The notes under the pieces were generated by a model. The model did no database searches, had not been told where the DNA came from, and saw nothing but the letters and a program-made list of their open reading frames with translations. Below are positions 9,481-16,931 of a stretch of 36,791 nucleotides of DNA, one piece after another. Every line of letters starts with the position of its first letter. The stretch's first letter is position 1. Made by a program: the position numbers and the translations under genes. This stretch comes from Cyanobium sp. CACIAM 14 (GTDB lineage: Bacteria > Cyanobacteriota > Cyanobacteriia > PCC-6307 > Cyanobiaceae), in assembly GCA_000708525.1 (NCBI GenBank), contig JMRP01000028.1, positions 1-36,791 of the forward strand, in the 5' to 3' direction.

Positions 9481-11205
9481 ATGGCAAGGATGAACAGCAG
9501 ATCTATAGTGCAGCCAATGCATAAGGTGAAAACCGAAGAAATGACCCTGAGAGCAAGGTTTCTCTTCAGCGTCCTTCAGGCGGCACCCAGGCCAGGTGAG
9601 CTTTCACCACGGCTCCGGCGATCACCCAGGCCTGGGGAAGAGACCGGCTTCTCGATGGCCATGGTCATCCTGGTGCTGCTCAGCCTGATTCTCGGCACGG
9701 TGGCGATCGCCGGCCGCACCACCGGCGGCCTTCTGGGCGCCAATCTTCAGAGCAGGAACCGGGAGGCACGCGATGTGGCCGAGGCGGGCATCGTCGAGAT
9801 CGTGGCAGAACTCAACAAGGAGCAGAATCGAGCCCTGCTGGTGGCCGGCAACACAGGGGCCTGGGACAGCACCCAGGTGAATCCCTGCACCAAATACAAC
9901 CCGACCACCAACGTCTACAGCTCCACCTCCGCCGGAACACCTCCCACGACCACCGCCACCAACTACAAGGCCGGCGGCTGGACCAACCTGTCCGGTTCCA
10001 CCACCCAGCAGTTCCAGCTGGAGTCCGTCACCTACAGCGACACCGCCTCGGTTGCCTACGACACACCCTCCAACGACATCAAGGTCACCGGGGTGAGCAA
10101 ATCGGTCGTCTCCTTCACCGTGAACGGCCGGGTGGTGGATGCCGCCGGCAATGTGCTGTCCACCTCCAGGGTGACCCGAAAATTCCTGGTGGTGCCGAAG
10201 TGCTGCCGGCGCTCCTTCGGGCTGAATCAGTTCGGGGCCACCTCCTTCGGGCCTGATTCCCGGGTGTGCCTGTCCAAGAGCACCAATGGGACCGGGATCA
10301 TCACCTCCATCAACGGTGGCACGATCAGCTCCAGCAACAGCAACATCACCATCCGCAATGAAGCTGGTGATCCGATCTCCAGTGTCATCTGCCGGAGCAA
10401 TTCCAGCCCCGTCAATTCCAACTGCACGGGCAACTCACTTACTGTCGGCCGGAACGTCAGCGCCGTTCCCACATCCTTCAACCTGACACTGCCCACCTTC
10501 CCCTCGGCCCTGGGCATCTCCACCTGGGGTAGCGTGCCTTCCACTCGCAGCTACATCGGAGTCGTCGGGGGGCAGGTCCAGGCCTGCTCCTCGGCGAGCA
10601 ACTGTCAGCCCATTACGGACCCCGCAGGCAACAACGTCTGCGGGCTTTCAAGCGGCCAGTACTACTGCAGGCTCTCCACGATCAACAGCAGTAACAGCAA
10701 TTTGAGAGTCGATACCTCCAATGGCCCCATCAATTTCTACTTCGACAGCCCCAGTGCCACGAGCTCGACCGACTACATCGCTCTGGGAGGCAACGGCACG
10801 ATCACCCAGGTGAACTGCGGCAGTGGCAGCGGGGGATTCGGCTGCAACACCAATGCATCGCTGACGGCCAATGCGGACAACCTCAACCTGTTCGCTCCCT
10901 CCGACCCGGCCCAGCCCAGTGTTGGCACAGGCCAATTCAATCTGCGAGGCGGCAGCGGAGGCTTCCTGGTCAATGTCTATGCGCCCAAGGCTTCGGTCGC
11001 GCTGAATGGAAACGCGGACTTCAATGGACGTCTCTGGGTCAATTCCCTGGATACCCGTGGTCTCACCAACTCCACCCTGGTGGTCACCAACGCGGCTCCG
11101 GGATTCTGCTCCCAACCCGGGGTCGTTTGTCCGAGCAACCCCTTCCCCTCCACCCCGGACATCGACTGGGTCGCCCGCAGCGTCGTGCAGTCCTCCGCCT
11201 TCTAG
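9481..11205 (+). CDS. Large minor pilin, GspK/PilX-like, candidate tip subunit (operon B, gene 1)
   Basis: First gene of operon B and paralogue of 3697-5349. A long arginine-rich N-terminus leads to ETG^FSMAMVILVLLSLILG, a prepilin-like site and stalk without Glu at mature position 5. Next come REARDVAEAGIVEIVAELNKEQNR (matching operon A's SELNRSRNR region) and a Ser/Thr/Asn-rich region with Cys residues. The C-terminal VYAPKASVALNG and ADFNGRLWVN match the same landmarks in operon A. The start is uncertain: in-frame ATGs lie at 9481, 9490, 9517 and 9541. The 9541 start leaves a leader of about 36 residues, already long for a prepilin, and none has a convincing ribosome-binding site. The coordinates give the longest frame. 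Confidence 0.75.
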   Translation: MARMNSRSIVQPMHKVKTEEMTLRARFLFSVLQAAPRPGELSPRLRRSPRPGEETGFSMAMVILVLLSLILGTVAIAGRTTGGLLGANLQSRNREARDVAEAGIVEIVAELNKEQNRALLVAGNTGAWDSTQVNPCTKYNPTTNVYSSTSAGTPPTTTATNYKAGGWTNLSGSTTQQFQLESVTYSDTASVAYDTPSNDIKVTGVSKSVVSFTVNGRVVDAAGNVLSTSRVTRKFLVVPKCCRRSFGLNQFGATSFGPDSRVCLSKSTNGTGIITSINGGTISSSNSNITIRNEAGDPISSVICRSNSSPVNSNCTGNSLTVGRNVSAVPTSFNLTLPTFPSALGISTWGSVPSTRSYIGVVGGQVQACSSASNCQPITDPAGNNVCGLSSGQYYCRLSTINSSNSNLRVDTSNGPINFYFDSPSATSSTDYIALGGNGTITQVNCGSGSGGFGCNTNASLTANADNLNLFAPSDPAQPSVGTGQFNLRGGSGGFLVNVYAPKASVALNGNADFNGRLWVNSLDTRGLTNSTLVVTNAAPGFCSQPGVVCPSNPFPSTPDIDWVARSVVQSSAF

Positions 11206-11216
11206 TGGCTCTCCCA

Positions 11217-11801
11217 ATGAACCGCGTGATCCAGGCATCCCGCCCGCCCCTCCTGCCCGATCCGCCGGGGTCGCCGCCCGGTACGGGTTTCACCCTCGTG
11301 GAGATCCTGGTCGGTGCCGTTCTGCTGGCCATCGTGGGCTCCCTGACCGCCCTGGTGTTCTCCGTTTCGAACCGCTCCACCGTGAGCAGCACCGCCATCG
11401 CCAACGCGAATGCTGCCATCGACACGGACGTGTCCAGGATCAAGGAGGTGGCGGAGCGCTTCACGTGCTGCTCCGGCACCTGCACGGCCGACGCCACGGC
11501 CATCGCCACTGCTGTCGCGGCCGGCACCTGTGCCGGCAGCGTGGGCGATTCCACGTACTACTTTCCTCAGAATCCAGACACCAACACCACCGCGACCGCC
11601 AACTTCACCAGCGCCTGCGCCAGCGGACTCACCACCAACCTGATCAGCCAGATCCCTGCAGCGTCTCTACCGGCGGGGATCAGCCGGGCCGTGCAGGATG
11701 ACGGGGACGCCACCGCCCGGAGAATCCGCATCACCTACACAGGGGGCGGAGTGAACCGGGTGGTGAAGATCGTGCCCACCGTCGCCAGCTGGTGCCCATG
11801 A
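11217..11801 (+). CDS. Minor prepilin, GspI/PilV-like (operon B, gene 2)
   Basis: A 194-residue prepilin with site GTG^FTLVEILVG, Glu at mature position 5 and a hydrophobic helix. It then reads SRIKEVAERFTCCSGTC, with a Cys cluster parallel to LNDRYTCFSGSC in operon A. The C-terminal end VVKIVPTVASWCP mirrors the operon A paralogue (3088-3690). The open frame begins at 11127 inside the previous gene; the ATG at 11217, 11 bp after that gene's stop, gives a normal leader. The stop overlaps the next start as ATGA, suggesting translational coupling. Confidence 0.85.
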   Translation: MNRVIQASRPPLLPDPPGSPPGTGFTLVEILVGAVLLAIVGSLTALVFSVSNRSTVSSTAIANANAAIDTDVSRIKEVAERFTCCSGTCTADATAIATAVAAGTCAGSVGDSTYYFPQNPDTNTTATANFTSACASGLTTNLISQIPAASLPAGISRAVQDDGDATARRIRITYTGGGVNRVVKIVPTVASWCP

Positions 11802-12388
11802 TGCGCCCTGCACCCGCAGCGCGGCGTTCGCGCTCCTCCCTGGGCTGGACTGCGGTGGAGCTGATGGTCGTGGTGGTGATTATCGGCATCCTCTCGGGCA
11901 TCGTCATCACCGCCAGCGGGAACGAATGGCGGCGGGAGCGTGTCAACACTGTGGCCCTGGAACTGGCGGGCTGGCTGGAGCAGGTGCGGGGTGCCTCGCT
12001 TCGTGCCACCAGCGCCACCACCAGCGCAGGCGGCTGTGCGATCACCCTCTCCAGCCTGACCTCCCAGCCCGCCGGCTCCACCCTGGCCAGTGTTTCGCCC
12101 ACCTCCTGCTCGCCCCAGAGCACGTTCATCCTTTCGGGGGTGGCCACCTCGGGAGATCGCTACAGCACCGCCAGCACCAACGGTACGTCCCTCATCTTCA
12201 CCCCGCGAGGCTCCGTCATCACCACCAACTCCGCCAACGTGGACATCAAGATCCTGCTGGACGGCACGAGCCTTCTGCGCTGCGTCCGGGTGGTGGCCAC
12301 CCTGGGCTCCATCCGCATCGGCCGCAACGATGCGGCCACCGGCATCGCCGACAGTTGCCCCGATGCTTCCTTCGGAGGACAGTTCTGA
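11798..12388 (+). CDS. Minor prepilin, GspH/FimT-like (operon B, gene 3)
   Basis: About 196 residues. The predicted processing site is LG^WTAVELMVV, so mature residue 1 is Trp instead of Phe or Met, while Glu5 is kept. The post-stalk segment NEWRRERVNTVALELAGWL is nearly the same as in operon A and marks the GspH/FimT class. The C-terminus has LLRCVRVV, LGSIRIGR and DSCPDASF, again matching operon A (LRCVRV, TCPDSS). ATG 11798 overlaps the upstream TGA as ATGA; ATG 11801 is also possible. The stop overlaps the next ATG by one base. Confidence 0.85.
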   Translation: MMRPAPAARRSRSSLGWTAVELMVVVVIIGILSGIVITASGNEWRRERVNTVALELAGWLEQVRGASLRATSATTSAGGCAITLSSLTSQPAGSTLASVSPTSCSPQSTFILSGVATSGDRYSTASTNGTSLIFTPRGSVITTNSANVDIKILLDGTSLLRCVRVVATLGSIRIGRNDAATGIADSCPDASFGGQF

Positions 12389-13035
12389 TGACCCCCCTCT
12401 CCCCCACCTCCCAGTCGCTGGTTCTGCTCCGTCTGCGTATGGCCCGATCGGAGGATCAGGGATTCACGCTGCCCGAGTTGCTGGTGTCGGCCGTCATCGG
12501 TCTGCTGCTGATGGGTGCCGTCGCGGGGGTGATCACCAGCCACATCCGCTCCACGACGATTGCCGAACTGGCGCAACGGGTGCGTGACGATTCGAACCGC
12601 CTCAACTATCTGATCCAGACCGAGGCGAGCGAAGCGGCGACGGTCGGTCAGGGACAGACGATCAGCGGATGCACCCCAGCCCCCGGTGCCACCACCTCCA
12701 TCTTCAATCTCAACGTGCCGAGGCCGTCGGGAACCGCCGCCGCCTCCACGAACGTTTCCACCATCTGGTACTACGCCAGTGGAGGTGATCTGCGCCGATG
12801 CGGGCCGCCCATTCTGCGCAATGGCTCTCTTGATCACGCCGCCACTCCCGTGGACAGCATCGTGAGTGCCAATACCACCCTGGACGTCGGCGTGACCTGT
12901 CAATCCACCACCAGTGGCGCGCGCCAGATCGCCTTCCAGGCCACCTTCAACGATGTTCCCGCCGGCTATCAGCCGGACTGTGCCATCGCCCGGGCAAGAT
13001 CATTCATCGTTCGCGATCCAACGGATCCCACCTGA
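12388..13035 (+). CDS. Minor prepilin, GspJ/PilW-like (operon B, gene 4)
   Basis: A 215-residue prepilin processed at DQG^FTLPELLVS, Glu at mature position 5, with a hydrophobic stalk ending VITSHIRS. The sequence AELAQRVRDDSNRLNYLIQTEASEA aligns by eye with operon A's VRRLRDHWGRVNHLLDTEITAS. The rest is a beta-rich domain with three Cys residues (SGCTP, RRCGPP, TCQST) plus DCAIAR near the end. The frame is open upstream to 11926 inside the FimT-like gene; ATG 12388 is coupled to its stop (TGATG). Last gene of operon B, ending 4 bp from a convergent gene. Confidence 0.82.
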   Translation: MTPLSPTSQSLVLLRLRMARSEDQGFTLPELLVSAVIGLLLMGAVAGVITSHIRSTTIAELAQRVRDDSNRLNYLIQTEASEAATVGQGQTISGCTPAPGATTSIFNLNVPRPSGTAAASTNVSTIWYYASGGDLRRCGPPILRNGSLDHAATPVDSIVSANTTLDVGVTCQSTTSGARQIAFQATFNDVPAGYQPDCAIARARSFIVRDPTDPT

Positions 13036-13039
13036 GCCG

Positions 13040-13642
13040 TCAGGTCGATCGGCGGATCGCAGCGCCTGCGGGCCTTCGCACTGGGCCGGTGGCGTCGGTG
13101 CGGAAGAACAGGCCGGGCGTCAGTCCCATCCGCTGCATCTGGCGGCGGCCCTGCCGCCGCTGCAGCAACAGCCCGCCGCCGGTGAGTCCCTGCACCAGCA
13201 GGGTGGTGAGCAGGGGCGCCGGGCTGAGGATCTCCCGGGCCTCGGCGGTCTGCGGCTGCCGGCTGTGCAGGTGGAACGCAGCGTGGAGGGTGAGGGCCGG
13301 CAGCACCAGCAGGCAGAGCAGGGCCATGGGGAGCAGGGCCCGGTGCAGGGCGGGAGCCCACCCCTGTTCGTGACGATGCCGCCGGTGGCCGCCTCCCAGC
13401 AGGTAAAGGCACACACCCAGGGGCAACAGCGGCAGCGTCGGCGTCAGCGCCAGCAGCCCCTTCAGCCTGGCCAGAGGTGTCGCGACGCTGCCGAAGCCCG
13501 CGGCCACCAGCAGCGTCCCCAGCACGACGGCCAGCAGCAGCAGCCCCACGAGCCGCAGCTGGCCGATGGAATACTCGAGCTGGTGGCGATGCACGATCCG
13601 GTCGACCTCGTCGCGGGGGTCCTGGTGCCGCTGGCTGGTCAT
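13040..13642 (-). CDS. Four-helix membrane protein between prepilin operons, possibly HpsJ-like
   Basis: A 200-residue protein not firmly recognised. It has a charged cytoplasmic N-terminus (DEVDRIVHRHQLEY) and four hydrophobic segments: about residues 27-47 (LVGLLLLAVVLGTLLVAAGF), 63-80 (TPTLPLLPLGVCLYLLGG), 103-125 (LPMALLCLLVLPALTLHAAF) and 142-162. The tail is basic. The helix pattern, with a PLG turn in helix 2 and LLCLLVLP in helix 3, recalls the HpsJ family found with pseudopilin genes in filamentous cyanobacteria. That is a resemblance by eye only. ATG 13642 gives MTSQRHQDPRDE. It converges on operon B and diverges from operon C, so it could serve either pilin set. Confidence 0.6.
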   Translation of the reverse strand: MTSQRHQDPRDEVDRIVHRHQLEYSIGQLRLVGLLLLAVVLGTLLVAAGFGSVATPLARLKGLLALTPTLPLLPLGVCLYLLGGGHRRHRHEQGWAPALHRALLPMALLCLLVLPALTLHAAFHLHSRQPQTAEAREILSPAPLLTTLLVQGLTGGGLLLQRRQGRRQMQRMGLTPGLFFRTDATGPVRRPAGAAIRRST

Positions 13643-13755
13643 GGGCCGCAGGCGAGGCGGAGGTGTTGACGGGTCTCCCCTGCACCCTGGCATGGCCGAG
13701 CCGATGGCGCCTGTCGCAGGGGGGGAAGCCTGGAAGTGTTCACGACGACGGCGCC

Positions 13756-14265
13756 ATGCTCCAGCTGCACCCGCCACGCCACGCCCAGGGGTTCGTGCTC
13801 CCCCTGGCCATGGGGGCGTCGATGGTCCTGCTCCTCGGCAGCCTCTCCGCCCATACCGCCGGCCTGCAGCTCCGCCTGCAGGGGGTCCGCGAGCAGCAGC
13901 AGCGGCGGGCCGAGGACCGTCTTTCCTCGGCGGCGCAGGAGCTGCTGGCTGAGCTGAACCGGAACCATCCCTGCCTGCTGGCCCTGCCGCTCGAGCGCTG
14001 GAACGGGGAGGGGCTGGTCTGCGCCTCCGCTCAGGCCCTCGCCAACCTCCAGGCAGGCCGGGTGCTGGGCGCGTCCTTCCGGCTGGTGGGCTGGCGCCCC
14101 GATCCGACGCCGGCCGAACTGCTGCTGGAGCTGGAGGGAGGGGCCTGCGAGCCGCCGCGGCGCGGGGCCTTCGCCGTGTCGCTGGCAGCGCCGCAGCCAC
14201 CGCTGCAACCGCAACTCCGGGTGAGTGACGTGCAACTGCTCGGTCTGCGGGGGGTCGAGCCATGA
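13756..14265 (+). CDS. Short GspK/PilX-like minor pilin (operon C, gene 1)
   Basis: A 169-residue version of the first gene of operons A and B. It starts with HAQ^G-FVLPLAMGASMVLLLGSLSA, a hydrophobic stalk with Leu, not Glu, at position 5. It continues with RLSSAAQELLAELNRNHPCLLALP, which corresponds to EIVAELNKEQNRALLVAG in operon B. The roughly 380-residue Cys/Ser-rich C-terminal region of the longer paralogues is absent. ATG 13756 is chosen for the short leader (MLQLHPPRHAQG); the open frame runs further upstream to 13477 but overlaps the divergent gene. The stop overlaps the next start (ATGA). Codon use is very GC-rich. Confidence 0.65.
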   Translation: MLQLHPPRHAQGFVLPLAMGASMVLLLGSLSAHTAGLQLRLQGVREQQQRRAEDRLSSAAQELLAELNRNHPCLLALPLERWNGEGLVCASAQALANLQAGRVLGASFRLVGWRPDPTPAELLLELEGGACEPPRRGAFAVSLAAPQPPLQPQLRVSDVQLLGLRGVEP

Positions 14266-14657
14266 GCCTGGTCGAACTGGTCACCGGCACGGTCGTGTTC
14301 GTCCTGGCTGCGGGCTCTTCCCTGCAGATCTGGGCCCTTGCCACCAGCGGAACGCTGGCCCAGGAGCGCCTGCAGCGGAGGCTGGAGGACGCCGATGCCT
14401 CGCTGTTGCGGGCCGAGGCGGTGCTGCGGCGCCTGGCGCCCTCCGGCGGCGACTGCGCCGAGGCCGCCGTCCGGCTGCTCCAGGCACTGGCGAACGAGCC
14501 CGTGGCTCCCTCGCTGGAGCGGCAGCTGCAGACCTCAGCCGCAGGTGACGGGGTGGTGCTTCAGCTGATGGTGGAAGGGATGGCGGAGCCTCGGGTGCGG
14601 CTGTTCCTGCCGGCCGCTCTGGGGCTCTGCGGCCCACCGGCCGCTTCGCCGGAGTAG
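14262..14657 (+). CDS. Leaderless GspI/PilV-like prepilin remnant or variant (operon C, gene 2)
   Basis: A 131-residue protein beginning MSLVELVTGTVVFVLAAGSS. This is the mature N-terminus of a type IV pilin with Met in place of Phe1 and Glu at position 5, but with no leader peptide. In this frame a TGA lies upstream and no ATG, GTG or TTG separates it from 14262, so no leader can be encoded as the sequence stands. After the stalk comes a helical segment with many Arg/Leu/Glu residues (RLQRRLEDADASLLRAEAVLRRL). The SWCP C-terminus of the A and B paralogues is missing; it ends LGLCGPPAASPE. A G6 run just upstream could hide an indel. Confidence 0.6.
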   Translation: MSLVELVTGTVVFVLAAGSSLQIWALATSGTLAQERLQRRLEDADASLLRAEAVLRRLAPSGGDCAEAAVRLLQALANEPVAPSLERQLQTSAAGDGVVLQLMVEGMAEPRVRLFLPAALGLCGPPAASPE

Positions 14658-14661
14658 GGCG

Positions 14662-15159
14662 ATGCCGAAGCCTTGTGCGGCAGGAGGTTTCACCCTGCCG
14701 GAAGCCCTGTTGGCCGCACTGCTGGTGGGCCTGCTGGCCCTGCTGGGGCTCGGGTCCGCCAGCCGCGAGCTGGCGCTGGCGCGGTTGGAGAGCGCCAGCC
14801 GCCTGGTGATGCTCGGGCTCGAGAGGGGGCGTGATGCCGCCCTGCGCCAGGGCCGTTCCTGCGCCCTGAGCCTCACGGCCGCCGGCTGGCAGGAGCCCCA
14901 GGGGAGCAGCCTGCCGGCCTGCGAGGGGGCGGCCCTGGCCCTCGGGGAGGGACTCCGAGAACCTGGGGTGACCCTCAGCCACAACCTTCCGCAGGCGGTG
15001 CGCTTCACCAGCAACGGGCTCGTGATCGACGGGGGTACGGTGCTGATCAGCACCGAGGGCGCCGAGCTGGTGCGCTGCGTGGTGGTGGCGCTGCCCCTGG
15101 GGGTCACCCGCCTGGGTCGCCACGGGCCTGGCGGCTGCCTTCCGGAGGCGACCCGATGA
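14662..15159 (+). CDS. Minor prepilin, GspH/FimT-like (operon C, gene 3)
   Basis: A 165-residue prepilin with processing site AGG^FTLPEALLAALLVG, Glu at mature position 5 and a hydrophobic stalk. LVMLGLERGRDAALRQGRSCALSL is the GspH/FimT-type post-stalk helix and first strands. RFTSNGLV and ELVRCVVVALPLGVTRLGR match LLRCVRVVATLGSIRIGR in the operon B paralogue, so this is the third copy of the same gene. It starts 4 bp after the preceding stop; its own stop overlaps the next ATG (ATGA). Confidence 0.8.
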   Translation: MPKPCAAGGFTLPEALLAALLVGLLALLGLGSASRELALARLESASRLVMLGLERGRDAALRQGRSCALSLTAAGWQEPQGSSLPACEGAALALGEGLREPGVTLSHNLPQAVRFTSNGLVIDGGTVLISTEGAELVRCVVVALPLGVTRLGRHGPGGCLPEATR

Positions 15160-15765
15160 GCGGCCGCAGGACGATGGCGTTCCTCCGATCCAGCCGGTGT
15201 CCCGGCCGGCGGCCCCGGCGCGGCGGGCAGGCGTTCTCCCTGCCGGAGCTGCTGGTGGCGGTCAGCCTGGGGCTGCTCGTCGGGGGGGTGGTGCTGCAGG
15301 CCCTGGTGGCGGATGGCAACCGCGTCGAGCGGCTGGCCCGGCTGCTGCGGGAACGGGGACAGCAGCGGCGGGTCCTGGCCCTGCTGCGCGACGATCTGCG
15401 GCGTTCCCAGCGGGTGGAGCTCGCCATGGGCGCGGGCGCCGCCTGCCCTCTTGGGGGCCGGGAGCCCGTGCTGCATCTTCACACCCCCTGCCGGCCCGAT
15501 CACCTACACGGTGGGTTCCCCACCCAGCGCCATCTGGCGGGGCCGGGTGCTCATGCGTTGCGGCCCGGCCTTCGGTCTGGATGGGGAACCGAGCCCAGGA
15601 GCGGCCCAGAACCGGGTGCTGCTGGATGGATTGGCGGTTCCGGGCCTGGTGGCCGGTGTTGCGACCGATGGCCTTCTCCAGCTGCAGCTCAGGCAGGAGT
15701 TCGCTCTTGCGGGTGGTGGGGTGCAGAGGATTGAGACAAGTGGGCGATTGGGAGTGGCATATTGA
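15156..15765 (+). pseudogene. GspJ/PilW-like minor prepilin (operon C, gene 4), frameshifted
   Basis: The first frame encodes a leader, the site GQA^FSLPELLVAVSLGLLVGG (Ala, not Gly, before the cleavage point) and a helical arginine-rich segment (RLARLLRERGQQRR, LLRDDLRRS). The frame is lost at a C5 run (15484-15488). Removing one base joins it to a second frame reading AGPITYTVGSPPSAIWRG, then LMRCGPAFGLDG and ending RLGVAY at 15765. ITYT and the RCGP motif match the GspJ-like genes of operons A (TITYTF, RRTGPP) and B (RRCGPP), so the second frame is the real continuation. Without the shift the product would be about 200 residues, like its paralogues. Sequencing error and genuine loss are both possible. 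Confidence 0.7.
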
Positions 15766-15955
15766 TGTGGAGGCATTGTCAGTAAAGGAAACTCTTGGCT
15801 ACGAGCTTGTATGACTGTCATTGACCCAAGAAAAGTTTGGAATAAATTCTTGACGACTAGATCAAAGTAGATGAGTCCATGAGCCGGCTTTCAGAGGCTA
15901 AACACGCCCTCTTCCTTTACCTGAAGCTACCCAAGAGGTCACACGATTCTTCTGA

Positions 15956-16800
15956 TCACTCCGCATCCAGTAACTGATTGCGGGTCAGGGAAAGATCGGT
16001 GAGGGTAGCCAGTACATTCGCCTCGCAGTCTGTCTTGAGAATTCCCCGCAGCCGGCTCTCGCAGAAGCCTCCACCGATTCTTGATCACTCAAAAGTGATG
16101 TTTGCCTTTGGTGCGGATTTTGGCCTGTGCTGCCTCCACCAAGTCGAGAAAAACAGCTCTCGGAAGTTTCCGGCAGCGATCTCCATTTCCCTGGCAGCAT
16201 GGTGACGCGGAATGCGACTTGATTTCCCTGTATCTCTGGGCGTTTTTGAATCCTCTGGCAGCCCGCATCTGTGTAGTCGACCTTCTCCTCGCCGTACAAC
16301 AGATCCGTAGCTGGGGTGAGATCGTTCACGTAGGCAGCTGTGGTCAGCACCGAATGGATCAGGTCCGAGCGCTTGCCCACGCCAGAGTCGACTTTACTGT
16401 CGAAGTGCCACTGTTTGCCTGTCTTGGTCAGGAGCATTTCCTGATCCAGCTCGCCCTCATTATTTTTGGTTGAACTCGTTGCGGCCATCAGGTTGCTATC
16501 CACGATCGAGGATCAGCTCCTCACCCGCAAAACTTCGTATAATTGGAAACTAGATCTGTGCGTCCTTCATGGCCGGATCGCTGAGGCTGTACCCATTGCT
16601 TCAGGAGATGAAGCCGAGGCATGGTTTCCAGCGAATAAGGCGGGCGTTCGCCCTTGGCATTCGTCTTTGGGTAATGGGGATTCAATCAGCCTGCCCAGCG
16701 ACTGCCAGTGAATGACGGATTCCATCTTGCCAAGGGCCTTCTCCCGTTTGCTGCGCTTCTAGGTGGTTCTTTGCACGTAATCGGTGAACCCTAACTACTT
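15956..16800 (-). pseudogene. Decayed IS5-family transposase
   Basis: Conceptual translation of the minus strand in several frames gives IS5-type transposase pieces in the right order. FTDYVQRTT, KRSKREKALGKMESVIHW and SLSDPAMKDA lie at the N-terminal end (about 16800-16550). DSNLMAATSSTKN, KTGKQWHF, DLIHSVLTTAAYVNDLTPATDLLYGEE and QRIQKRPE sit in one frame up to 16503. AKIRTKGKHHF, VIKNRW and CEANVLATLTDLSLTRNQLL end at the stop near 15956. At least three frame changes and internal stops separate them, and the DDE region is degraded, so it cannot be active. I could not find convincing terminal inverted repeats or a target duplication. It marks the left side of the AT-richer island. Confidence 0.75.
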
Positions 16801-16931
16801 GCCATCAATGAAGACAAGCCTGTCTTGCGATTAGTACTCTATAGTGGCGTGGATCAATTGGATTGTCCAGAACCGACTTAATTCTTCTCTTGGAACGAGC
16901 TGTCAGTACGTTTTAGTAGGCGATTGGCTTT

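Noticed and set aside
7559-9487. 642-residue minus-strand frame over lepA
   Set aside because: It is the antisense of lepA, whose identity is certain.
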